Below are positions 1 through 9,732 of a stretch of DNA of 39,950 nt, one piece after another (the first letter of the stretch is position 1; each line of letters begins with the position of its first letter). Source of the DNA: Priapulus caudatus. Its lineage: Eukaryota > Priapulida > Priapulimorpha > Priapulimorphida > Priapulidae. The notes beneath the pieces were generated by a model that worked only from the letters and a program-made list of their open reading frames with translations, was not told the DNA's origin and did no database searches. The DNA lies in assembly GCF_000485595.1 (NCBI RefSeq), contig NW_014577124.1, positions 465,806-505,755 on the forward strand. The letters are read 5' to 3'. A program made the position numbers and the translations under genes.

Positions 1-150
1 GCTGTAGATGTGTCTTACACACCTGTAGATGTGTCTACACAGCAGCAGATGTGTCTTACACAGCTGTAGATGTGTCTACACAGCTGTAGTGTCTTACACA
101 CCTGTAGATGTGTCTTACACACCTGTAGATGTGTCTTACACACCTGTAGC
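1..150. repeat. Minisatellite, unit about 21 bp
   Basis: Seven or so imperfect copies of a unit reading roughly ACACCTGTAGATGTGTCTTAC, some shortened by one to three bases. The array runs off the left edge. Apparent reading frames across it only translate the repeat. Confidence 0.9.
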
Positions 151-1559
151 TGTGTTGTACTACATACTGTGTAGTAGGTGGTGGTGTAACAGTATTACAT
201 TTCTGCACCATCACAGTGTGATGGCATGTTACACGCCATGTTTGCCTAATGTCAGACCACATGTTTACACATTACACCAGTAAACAACTACACTAACACA
301 GCTGAAACAGCTCTCACAATACTGATACCAGGTAACCTGCCTACACATTTATTTACACATATGCATACAGGTATACGAGCATAAATTCACTGGTGGTACT
401 GGACATGTGACATTAAACTTGGAAATTTATAGGCATTTAATTTAACCAAATTCAATCAGTTCGTATTGTCTAACTATTGGCCAAACCAGAATAGAAGTGT
501 GAAGATAGTCTGTTGTGGCATGCTGACACAAACAAGGTTCAAAGTCGACCCTATTCTGCAAATAATGTAAGTAACATGGTGTCCATTTTGTAGCTAGATC
601 TGTACATTCTACTGTAAACAAAATGTCAAACTTGGTTCAGTTTTGTACTTCATTGCTTTGCTGACAATTTAAGCATAAAAACATGTGTCTACTTTGTACA
701 TATAAATTGTCAGGTTTCATAAAAATATGGGACACCGTTACTTACGTTATCAAATTTATGAAAGTTAGAAAGCACGCAGACTGAATAAAACCAGCCATCA
801 TAAATTCACATTTTCAGTCCAGAATTTACAAAACAACATCTATGAATGTTGGCTTTTGGTCAATATGCGTCTCTATTGCGATATTTATATTGCGACAAAA
901 CTATGACAGCCCATGTTAATTCAGTATTTATTATTAGGCAATTCACACTGAAAGAATCGTATTAATATGTGAATCATATTAGATGCGACTTGTGCGTAAC
1001 AACGGACACTAAGAAATTTGTCAAATTTGGTGTCTCCAGATACGCACGTAATCATAAATTAAATTTGTGATATTGACAGAAAATTGCGCTTACGTACTAA
1101 CAAATATCCACGTACTATTCACATACAATCCATGATATTCTATAATTAATTGTCGAAAACGAAATACTTCCTCGCAATTATGTGCGTATATCTCGGTGAC
1201 CCTGTTCGTCTCAGCAGACGACAAACCTGTACGACAGATCTTCACCAATTTCATAAAATATTCTAACACTCGCTGCATGTCACAATAATATACGGGTTCA
1301 TACACAACAATTATAAACTAAACTCCATATAAGTACATTCCCATGAGGTAGAACCATCATACTTTTGCTTAAAAACTTGATATATCGCAACACTTACCGA
1401 CTGGTAACGTTCGCACATTTTTCGTTTTTCGCGGATACTGCCAGCACATGGTTCAAAGGTGATGTGACGTAAACGCACACACAGTCTGCAACGTTACTAA
1501 AATATGTGCCCAATGGATCGCTTCCGGGTCATCGCGTGTCACGCACATAACAAAGCCAT
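151..1559. other. AT-rich DNA without recognised feature
   Basis: No exon, RNA gene or clear repeat recognised. It could belong to a long DDX3 intron on the minus strand or be intergenic. The 71-codon minus frame at 1,090-1,305 resembles no family I know and has no convincing splice context. Confidence 0.5.
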
Positions 1560-1567
1560 GCGTGTCC

Positions 1568-1912
1568 AGGGCTGCCAACTCTCATGCATTGACCGTGAGA
1601 CTCACGCATTTTGACCAAATCTCACGCTCTCACGCTGATCTTACAATATCTCACGCACAGCAAAAAAATGCTGAGATATCTCACGCATGAATATCTCTTC
1701 ATGAATAAAACGCTGAAATATCTCACGCACAGCAAAAAAAAATCTTACAATATCTGAAAACAGTCACTTTAGTATGCACCAAATTGCACAAATTGAAGTT
1801 ATCAAATGCAAAAGCTCCCTACCGTGGGAGGGGGGAAACCCCCTCCCCCCCCCCTCGGTCGCTTCGCTCCCTCGCATCTCACTCTCACCTATCACCCAAT
1901 GTTGGCAGCCCT
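1568..1912. mobile_element. hAT-like MITE with 8-bp target duplication
   Basis: Perfect terminal inverted repeats AGGGCTGCCAAC and GTTGGCAGCCCT bound a 345-bp element. The 8-bp direct repeat GCGTGTCC lies on both sides (1,560-1,567 and 1,913-1,920). The interior repeats TCTCACGC several times and has a C-run near 1,840-1,855. An 8-bp duplication and a CAGGG-type end are typical of hAT elements. There is no transposase, so it is non-autonomous. Confidence 0.85.
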
Positions 1913-1920
1913 GCGTGTCC

Positions 1921-2556
1921 AATTGACATTTTCAAACGTCGCGATTTGCGTTCGTAACAAGCGGACACGTTTTACAGACTAGGAACTAAATGTGGATTTA
2001 CTAATAATATTAAAGCTGGTGCACTAAACTGACACATGAATCAATACAGGGACATCAAAGTGGACATATGTAAGTCACTGTATTTTTGACATGACCAGAG
2101 TTTCCTGAATTAGGCATGGTGTTTACGTTCGTAACATTTGTGGACACTATGTGTTACGAACATTATGCCAACTTCATTTCAAATTTTAATACATTTTCCG
2201 TGATCCGAAGTGTGGTATTCTTGCAGAAATATGAAAACAAACACCGGTACATTATATATATACACCGAATGTAACACAGCAATCTAATTATTTCGATCAC
2301 AAATCAGTTTGCCAAAAAACTGATTCAAAATGTCACAATGGCGCACATTTTTTTATGTTGAACAATTCTGTATTTTGTACAAATAAAACTTTCCTTGACT
2401 ACACACGTGGACATTATTATTACATGTATATCTATGTTCAATTCAAAATAGCATGCAGCAAATTGTATTCAATTTAATCTAGGGGTTTTCCAGTTGTAGC
2501 ACTTTATTTAAGGATACCCAATTTTTTACCACCAGTGAATTCTGACACATATATCA
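1921..2556. other. AT-rich DNA without recognised feature
   Basis: Nothing beyond AT-rich sequence was recognised between two MITEs. Confidence 0.45.
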
Positions 2557-2562
2557 GTACAG

Positions 2563-3227
2563 CAGGGTCTCCAAGCATGTGAACTCCAAATACGGAATGT
2601 TCCCACGGTGATCATTAACTAGTGGCGTATTCAGAAATTGATGGACGGTGGGGGGTGCCAAATGTACCTTGGCGCAGGCCCGCGTGCCATAGGCATGCTA
2701 GTGCTAGGGGGGTATGGTGGCATAGTCCCCCAGAAAATTTTGAAATATTTAAACCATTTTCCTGCAATGTGAGGCATATGTCTGATGACACTACATCAAC
2801 CCTACAACCCTTGTCTGATTAGCAGACAAATTACGCGGCACATTGCAGACAGCGCCTGTCTGACTAGGCTGTTCCATTTACCGTAGACATGCCAGATACA
2901 AAATGCATAGAAACACATTATAACACTGAACAATAGTATGGTGGGGGGGGAGGGTAAAAAGCTAAGGTAATGGCAGAGAGCACTATGAGTGTGTATTTCC
3001 AGGAAACGAATTGGGCAGTGCTGCATCTCTACTGCACCAGCGCGTGGCCAGTGCTCAGGCACCAGCTGGAAAAAAAACAATGTGTCCAAGCAAACAATGC
3101 GAACAATCAGTCCAAATTGGGTACAGTGCAACTGAAATGAGGAATATAACCTTGCCACTGCGGAATCCGAAAATTAAGCCTAGAAATCGTAATGATTCCG
3201 CAGAATGAGGAATGGTTGGAGACCCTG
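2563..3227. mobile_element. DNA-transposon-like element with CAGGGTCTCC ends
   Basis: Ends CAGGGTCTCCAAGCAT and ATGGTTGGAGACCCTG are inverted repeats (15 of 16 match), flanked by the direct repeat GTACAG on both sides (2,557-2,562 and 3,228-3,233). The interior has G-runs and resembles a second, nested low-quality MITE from about 2,622, whose end I could not place. No transposase is visible. Confidence 0.65.
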
Positions 3228-3233
3228 GTACAG

Positions 3234-5385
3234 TGCCACAAACTAACCGCCACGATATTACTGGGTCCCAATAATTCCTAACTGATGGATGTTATGAAGA
3301 AAATCGTAAATTTGCATCAAGAATTGCCAAGTATAGACTACGTGGATATACACGATACGTTGAACCTTGTTCACTGTACTTCTCAATACGGAATTCCTTG
3401 CTACACAGCGCCAGTCACATTTTGTGGGCATACTGGGCCAACAGCCTAATATTAAGACTAGCTCATGTTTCCTTTGTAAAAACCACGTACACCCACACAC
3501 ACGCGGGAAATGCTAGCACGTTGTTCCTGTCTTTTCTCCATGCTCAATCTGCATGCACGCATCACACTTCCGCCATTACTCAGTCATTAAAGTTTGATTC
3601 ATCGACATTCAACTTCTACGTACTTGCACCACCACGATTGATCACAACACATGCGGAGAAATCTCTGCAGCACATGCCCCATGTCAGGGACACTGTGCCC
3701 AAAATAACACAAACGTTCAGCAAAAATGGTCAGGCATGGCCACTTGAAACAAGCTCCCTTGAATCTCATTGCTAGCTATTGTTAAGCAAGCACTGACATG
3801 ACTTTCCCAGAGCTTACTAGTCCTGGTGATAACTGCTGGTCCACTATTCACCAGTCGGTCTTATAAACTATAACACTACCATCTAATTTTGTTGCCATTT
3901 TTTACAGTATAGGCAAAGCCGGAGAACTCATATACACAAGGTACATGGAAGATAGTAATACTATTGACAGAGACGTTTTCTTTAGTACTATCACGATTAT
4001 ATAACATACAATAATTCGTTATTATTGACAATTCAAATTTTTTTACACAGACTTATACACATAATATAATATATACGTATACGTATATAATACACATAAA
4101 TTAATTTTTGTTTGCAATAATTTAACCTTCTAATTTTTTTTGCCATTTGCTCCATGCAATGTAGTCATATACATGTAAACCCATTTAAAGAATCATTTTT
4201 AAACAAAAAATAACAAAATTTCACTTAGTAGAATTTCAATGGTTGGAACAGGTTACTGCAAACAAAAAAATCTTACAGGCAGCCTAAATTTATACACATT
4301 TTATGTCACATTTCGTCATTCGAATTCACAATAAAACATCAATCAAATAATTAGCTCACATAGCTATTAAACACCAAATGAATCTATGGATCATATCATC
4401 ATAGAAAAACACACAATCACTATCTAGGTCTTACAATATGTGCTAGAGACACGAAAATGTAGCATGTATATATATTAATCACACTCTCCTACCACTTGCT
4501 CGCGATCAGAGATACAGAACAGAGACTGCGCAATCACCTTTCATATCGAATACAAGTCAACACTAACGACACTGCTTGTAGGTACGGCGAAATATTCACT
4601 TGTTAAGTTGTTAGCATTAGAGAGCAGCAGACAACACTGTCACTGTATGTTTTTTTCCAGGATAGACAGCAAAAGGAAGATAATATTCATATTTAATCCA
4701 GATGAGATGATCATTAATCACAATGATAATAAATTCATAGTCCATTTAATCATGATTTCCACACAAAATTGAAATATTCTCAGGTAAAATCCTAACAAGG
4801 AGTTTTGTGTAAATTGAGTAAACAAACTAATATCCTGATCAATCTCAATAAAATTGCTGAACTGGTGCAATTAGTGTTGACGTACGAAACAGGAATTGGA
4901 GTCTCTGTGTGTCTCAGCTCGCTGAAACCTCGCAAAATGTCCCCATCAAACAGGGGTGCATAGGTTAAATACAGCGGAGGTGTTAGACACAAATACTACT
5001 ACAGTTTGAAAGACAAGAGCACGAAGGAAAACCGTTAGCGGTTTTTAAGGTCCGATATATAGTTCTGTCTACACAGGATATTTCAAGACGAGAAAACCAG
5101 GAGTGAAACAATACTGATGAGGTAAGAACTTAATACTACGGCAACCTGGTACCGTGCATTCCTGAAGCAAGTCAAATGTTTGCCCAAGCGCGTACAGAGA
5201 CCGCCAGCGAAAAAGTTTGCTTAAAATGTTTGCGTCATTAACCGACAATTAAACGTGCAGCTGCACAAAAACGTTCAAAGGAAAATGTGTGTCACACTTG
5301 CACATTTCATATCATCAAATTATTTCAGTTGGAACATCATACAATAGTGATATGTGTACTCGCCTCTGTAGCGAATCTCGCATCT
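3234..5385. other. AT-rich DNA without recognised exon
   Basis: No DDX3 helicase-core motif was found on the minus strand by eye. A short palindromic AT stretch with ATACGTATACGTAT sits near 4,074-4,090. Apparent reading frames are short and resemble no family I know. Confidence 0.45.
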
Positions 5386-5393
5386 ACACCCGC

Positions 5394-5560
5394 CAGTGGA
5401 AAAAATACACGGGGCTCGGGGCGATTTAGCCCCCGAAATGCCAAAAAGAGCCCCCGTAAATTTGCATAGAGTTCAATGCAAACCAAATTTTAGAGTGCTA
5501 TTTTCATGCACGCGAGCTTGAAAAGTAGCCCCCGAAAAATAAATTTTATTTTTTTCCCTG
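5394..5560. mobile_element. hAT-like MITE, copy 1 (167 bp)
   Basis: The element begins CAGTGGAAAAAATACACGG and ends TTTTTTTCCCTG, a short imperfect terminal inverted repeat. The 8-bp target duplication ACACCCGC is intact on both sides (5,386-5,393 and 5,561-5,568). It is about 95 percent identical by eye to the copy at 17,832-18,000, in the same orientation. Both contain two facing CCCCCG blocks. No coding capacity. Ends and an 8-bp duplication fit a non-autonomous hAT element. Confidence 0.92.
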
Positions 5561-5698
5561 ACACCCGCAATCCCCCCCCCCCGAGTGTAAATTTACAACA
5601 GACTTGATGCGGCTTCAGGATTGCACGGTACGCCCCAAAACCCTAGCACACAAGTCTACAAGAGCTACAGTGTACATGCTGTCTCTGTGTCGACTCAC

Positions 5699-8600
5699 AG
5701 CTGGCTTTGTACGGGCTAGAGTCTCTGCCACCAAAGTCAGAGTTACGGTCTTCTATGCTAATAGCAGGCCACCAATTGCCTCCACGGTTGCCGTAGTTAC
5801 ACCAACGATCATCAGAGTACCCACCACGGTCTCCATATCCTCGCCCGTCGCGACCGTCGTTGTAACCACCCTGATTAGGAAAGCTCCTGTAATCTTCAAA
5901 CAAAGTCATACTTTGAGACTGGATAGCCAGCCGCTGTGGCATGGGGGCGGCACACGCAGGAAACACATGTATTTCTATAATGCACCACAATTCAAGCATT
6001 TTTAATTGGTATACAAATTTGTCCTTATTGTTACTATATGTGTTATTAGCAATATTAATATAACGCCATATATCTCTGTTCCCTCTTCCCTTTGCTCACT
6101 CGCTCACTCTTTCACACATTTCCCTTCTCACCCTCCCTCTGTATATCTACCTCCTCCCCTTCTCTCATGACAGATCACCTAATGTTCCAGAAAAATTAGC
6201 TCCAATATACTACTATATATCATTCCGATTTGAATACCATTAAGTGAATACTTCTGCACCCAGAGTTCAAGTTTAGGTTCTCCTCTATGTATCAATAAAC
6301 AAGTAACCTTTAAAGTCAACTGACTTATTGTTTGCTGAAAGAGTTGAGGCTAGAGAAACATACTAAAAAAAGCTGTGCACTATGAACAACACTTTCATGC
6401 ATAGGTTTTTTCGACAATTTTCAGTAAAAAGGATTTGATCACGGGGGAGTTTCATATGTACGCGAATTTTATCATATTCCATTGGCACTAGTCTTATCAA
6501 GAATGTAACTTGTAAGCAATCCATTCCTGGCACTGAAGCAGATCGCCTACCGATTATTGGGATAAAGCCAAACACAAACCCTATGCGCTGCACAGAAACA
6601 TGTTTTCAATACAGCAACAGATACAGCATATAACTATGCTTAAAAATTCTAGTAAGAAACTTATTATCTTTCAAGTAAAATCTGTCACCACAACACCAAC
6701 GTTTCTACAAATGCTAAAGTTACATTTGCGCACATTCCTAGCAGTGCACATTTACATTTTTTTTATGCATGCAATCAGCTATAACCATCTAACAAAAACC
6801 ACTGTTACCTGACAGACTGCTCACAACAACTGCACAGAATGCGTACACCCTCAACTCAGTAATCAACTACAGTTCTGAGCAGAAAAGGACCTGCACACCA
6901 ATTATGTGGAGGACCCGACTACCTACCTGGTTGATTGCCTCCCCCACCTCCTCCCTGCCGCTGGTGTGGTGGGATGTACTTCACTCCTAGAAACGAGCAA
7001 AATTTATTTATGTGGTATCTTTTTTTAACCAGCACATGTTGTGATCTCACAAACCTATTTAATATTTAGATAGGCACCCAGAGGCATCACGATAGCAATA
7101 ATTGGCACCGAGGAATCATGATAAAGTTTTTCGGTGAAGCAAACAATCATCAGATGTCAGCGGCAAAGCGCTCTGTAATTGATTGACTGCCGAAACTCGA
7201 TTATATGTTGAAATTTCATACGAAATAATACAACAACTTAATACACCATCAAGTTGAAATGCATTAAGCATTGTGAAGTGGCACTATCTATTGTAACTCA
7301 CTAGACTTGAAAAAATCAATAACTGTTAATACATTGCCTCACTATTGTTAGCAGCATTGTAATCCTCTTAAAATAGAATGAGTTGCAATGCAATAGTACC
7401 CTGTCAGTTTTATTTTCCGCACAACTGTCTTTGTAACGATCGTAACAGGGCAACAATTTGGATATTGGTAAATATCTACATGCTACAGGAACACATGAGT
7501 ATTTACAAAATATAACTTACTTTCACCTGGTCTACCTCCCCCACGAAACTGTGGTGAGGAATTCTGCAAGTCTAGCCCAGCAAACTAGAACAGAAAAATT
7601 GTATATATATATATATATATATATTTAACTATATCTTTCTTTCTCCTCTCTCTCTTTCTCGCTATAAGCTATTTTAGATTCTATTACCATTTTGAATGAG
7701 CCTATTGGAAGGATGCTGCTTAGTAAATTATGGCACTTTATTAATACACAATGAGCAACTTCTTATACAAAAGAAAACCATCTAAAATAAACATGTGAAT
7801 TAGGTCAAAAGGAAATTTTACCACTTATATAACAGCATGTAAATTTTAGGCCATACAAGGTAACAAAATTCACTGTGGCTATATGACAGGCAGCAGGGCA
7901 CGGTCTTTGATTTCCTAACCCTAACCCTTGTTTACTTGAGATAACGCTGAAAATTACGGTAATAAAAACTGCCGGGCATTTAGGAAATTGAAGACCGTGC
8001 GCGGCAGCCGTCAGATATATGCCGGCTGCCAGGCATATAGCCAGTCTGAACAAAATTCATTCAACTATGTTGAGCCCTATACTGACTTTATTGAATTACA
8101 TTAGCGTTTTTGAGTGCAAGTTCTTAGTTTTCACATTATGGATTGTTACATCCATCCTAATTAGCAGGATGATGTTTTTGAAATTGTCTTCAGAAAAATT
8201 CACCGATTTTGAAACAAATTATTCAGTCATTATCATTTAGTGCCTGGATCAGTAGATTACTAAAGTATTCATTATCAACACAACACCACACTGTGAACAG
8301 CATAATATTATTAGTACTAGTAGTAAGTAATACTAATAGTAATAGTAATACTAATACGTGACCTAATTAATATCAATCCATAGATTTCTTAGCTTGGAAG
8401 TCAGAACGAAATTTTATTGATATTAATTAGACGATACGTTTAGTCCCGTTTCTGCGTTAGTTCTTACTTTTAATGTAAAAAAATGGCAACACAAATTTGA
8501 CAAATTTTACCATAGAAAATTCGTGACGTACCGGTACCGGTACGGCGGTAGTCAATTTAACATCGCTAGTCACACTCCCCAACACCCGGACGTTGTCTCG

Positions 8601-8927
8601 GCGATTGTCGTGGAGTGGCAATACCGATTTAGTTAACGTCACGGCCCATAACGAATTTATTCGGCAATGCTTTCAGTTTCACTCTCACACGCATGCACCA
8701 ACAAGTCAAGTTTCTAACTGGAATATGTCTGACTGCGTTGTGCCACCTCGCGGCAAGCACCAGCCAGCCAGACGAGGAATCAGTGAAATTCTGACTAACA
8801 ATTCCGCCGCATTTTAATGATCTTTTCCACGTTATTTCGACATTTTCTAAGGAAATTACATATTACTTCACATTCTACTTACGTGTTGCTCTAGACTAGG
8901 TCCATTTTGGTTGGATTCATGACTCAT
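5699..8927 (-). CDS. DDX3: ATP-dependent RNA helicase DDX3/PL10, N-terminal exons only
   Basis: Minus-strand coding exons: 8,927-8,883 (MSHESNQNGPSLEQH), 7,584-7,521 (begins FAGLDLQNSS), 6,986-6,927 (contains YIPPHQR and a glycine run), 5,893-5,699 (GYNDGRDGRGYGDRGG, Arg/Gly/Asp-rich). The MSH start, the FAGLDL motif and the YIPPH(L)R motif occur in this order in animal DDX3/PL10 proteins; YIPPHLR is described as the eIF4E-binding-like motif. DDX3 is a DEAD-box helicase that promotes translation initiation and mRNP remodelling. Only the disordered N-terminus (about 120 residues) is seen. No Q motif, Walker A or DEAD motif occurs down to base 1, so the core lies beyond a last intron longer than 5.6 kb, or has been lost. 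The exon 3/4 junction is ambiguous: donor GTAGGT with acceptor at 5,894 gives Asp-Tyr-Arg-Ser; donor GTAGTC with acceptor at 5,889 gives Arg-Ser. Exon 4 probably ends at GTGAGT (5,698). The vasa-like branch is less likely given FAGLDL. Confidence 0.85.
6060..6170. repeat. Pyrimidine-rich low-complexity tract
   Basis: CT-rich plus strand (purine-rich in the DDX3 sense) inside DDX3 intron 3, with stretches such as TCCCTTCTCACCCTCCC. Confidence 0.6.
7602..7624. repeat. (TA)n microsatellite
   Basis: Uninterrupted alternating TA just upstream of DDX3 exon 2 in the minus-strand sense (intron 1). Confidence 0.9.
7876..8043. mobile_element. Foldback MITE with TGGCTATATG ends, copy 1
   Basis: Ends TGGCTATATG and CATATAGCCA are inverted, and the arms pair further in (GGGCACGGTCTT with AAGACCGTGC). 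It contains CCTAACCCTAACCC at 7,914-7,927. It shares ends and internal blocks (CTTGAG/CTCAAG, TGCCGGGCATTTAGG) with 10,291-10,590. No target duplication is obvious. It lies in DDX3 intron 1. Confidence 0.75.
8363..8430. repeat. Short inverted repeat
   Basis: CTAATTAATATCAAT (8,363-8,377) and its exact reverse complement (8,416-8,430) enclose a 38-bp loop in DDX3 intron 1. It may be a small MITE remnant. Confidence 0.6.
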
Positions 8928-9414
8928 ATTACACACAATTAAAGGAGAAAACTCCACGGAAATAAAGACTGCTCCGAAACTCTACAGCCTGACAGGAAAG
9001 CGGGCGACAAAGCGAAAACGCAGTGTTCACTTATCCCAATGACGTCATCTAGGGGACCATCCCCATTTCTTTAATTTCTGCACAATTTATACATTAACAC
9101 GTAATATACAATAAAAATTATACACGCAGATTAAACTTTAAAAATACTATGGATATAATAGTTCTCTTCTTTAAAGCCTATTAATTTCTAAATTTGCGTT
9201 CATTGGTCGGTAATAAATTAGTTTGGACATGACCCCACCGCATGCCATAAACTTTGGAACGTCGCAAATTCTTACAAATTTATATAATAGACTTATTCGA
9301 AGAGTTAAATATCTATTACCTCAACAATTAACTACAAAAATAATTTATTAATAGATAATACTGTTGTTTGATTAATAATTACTTAAAACCATGTTTATCG
9401 TAAATTGGAGCGTT
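8928..9414. promoter_or_regulatory. Probable bidirectional promoter of DDX3 (minus) and RPL8 (plus)
   Basis: About 490 bp separate the DDX3 start codon on the minus strand from the proposed RPL8 5'TOP exon on the plus strand, with no other gene between. It contains a full CRE palindrome (9,040-9,047) and a CCAAT box on the minus strand (ATTGG at 9,202-9,206). Both genes act in translation, so shared control is plausible. This is inference from head-to-head arrangement; no TATA box is evident. Confidence 0.55.
9040..9047. promoter_or_regulatory. CRE palindrome TGACGTCA
   Basis: Perfect 8-bp CREB/ATF consensus, 113 bp upstream of the DDX3 ATG and within the shared promoter interval with RPL8. 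Ribosomal protein and translation genes often carry ATF/CREB sites; use here is inferred. Confidence 0.6.
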
Positions 9415-9438
9415 CTTTTTTGGGCCAACACCATATCG
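9415..9438 (+). other. RPL8: Candidate non-coding 5'TOP exon of RPL8
   Basis: CTTTTTTGGGCCAACACC begins with C and six T, the form of a 5' terminal oligopyrimidine start, and ends at a donor GTACGT (9,439). The RPL8 ATG is preceded only 5 nt upstream by an acceptor (TTTCAG, ending 9,727), so an upstream untranslated exon is required. This tract is the best candidate I see; the exact start is unproven. Confidence 0.4.
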
Positions 9439-9732
9439 GTACGTTGTAGAATTTTACTAAAGTTTCGAAATCTAGTTTTTCCGTCGTAATATATAGATCA
9501 TCTTGTAACTCATTTAGAGCCTAATAAGTAATAAAGTGTTGATAGTGCCAAATCCATCAGTTTTATTGGTAACTGCGTTAGATTATACTAGTATTTTGAT
9601 TAATTATCACCGACCAGAAGTTGTGTATACATGTTGAATACAGTACCTTCTCAATGTTAGTTAACTTGCACTAATAATATTTTACTGTCGGTGCAACATT
9701 CGTTAACATCTTATTAACGTGTTTCAGTTGAT

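Noticed and set aside
1-150. CRISPR-like array
   Set aside because: Units are contiguous and spacerless in animal DNA; a minisatellite. The same applies to 35,041-35,395.
1090-1305. 71-codon minus-strand frame as a DDX3 exon
   Set aside because: No DDX3 helicase motif and no plausible splice borders; composition is like the AT-rich surroundings.
5643-5999. 118-codon minus-strand frame, glycine/arginine-rich, as a separate gene
   Set aside because: Its core is exon 4 of DDX3; the apparent N-terminal part (including the ATG) precedes the splice acceptor and is intron.
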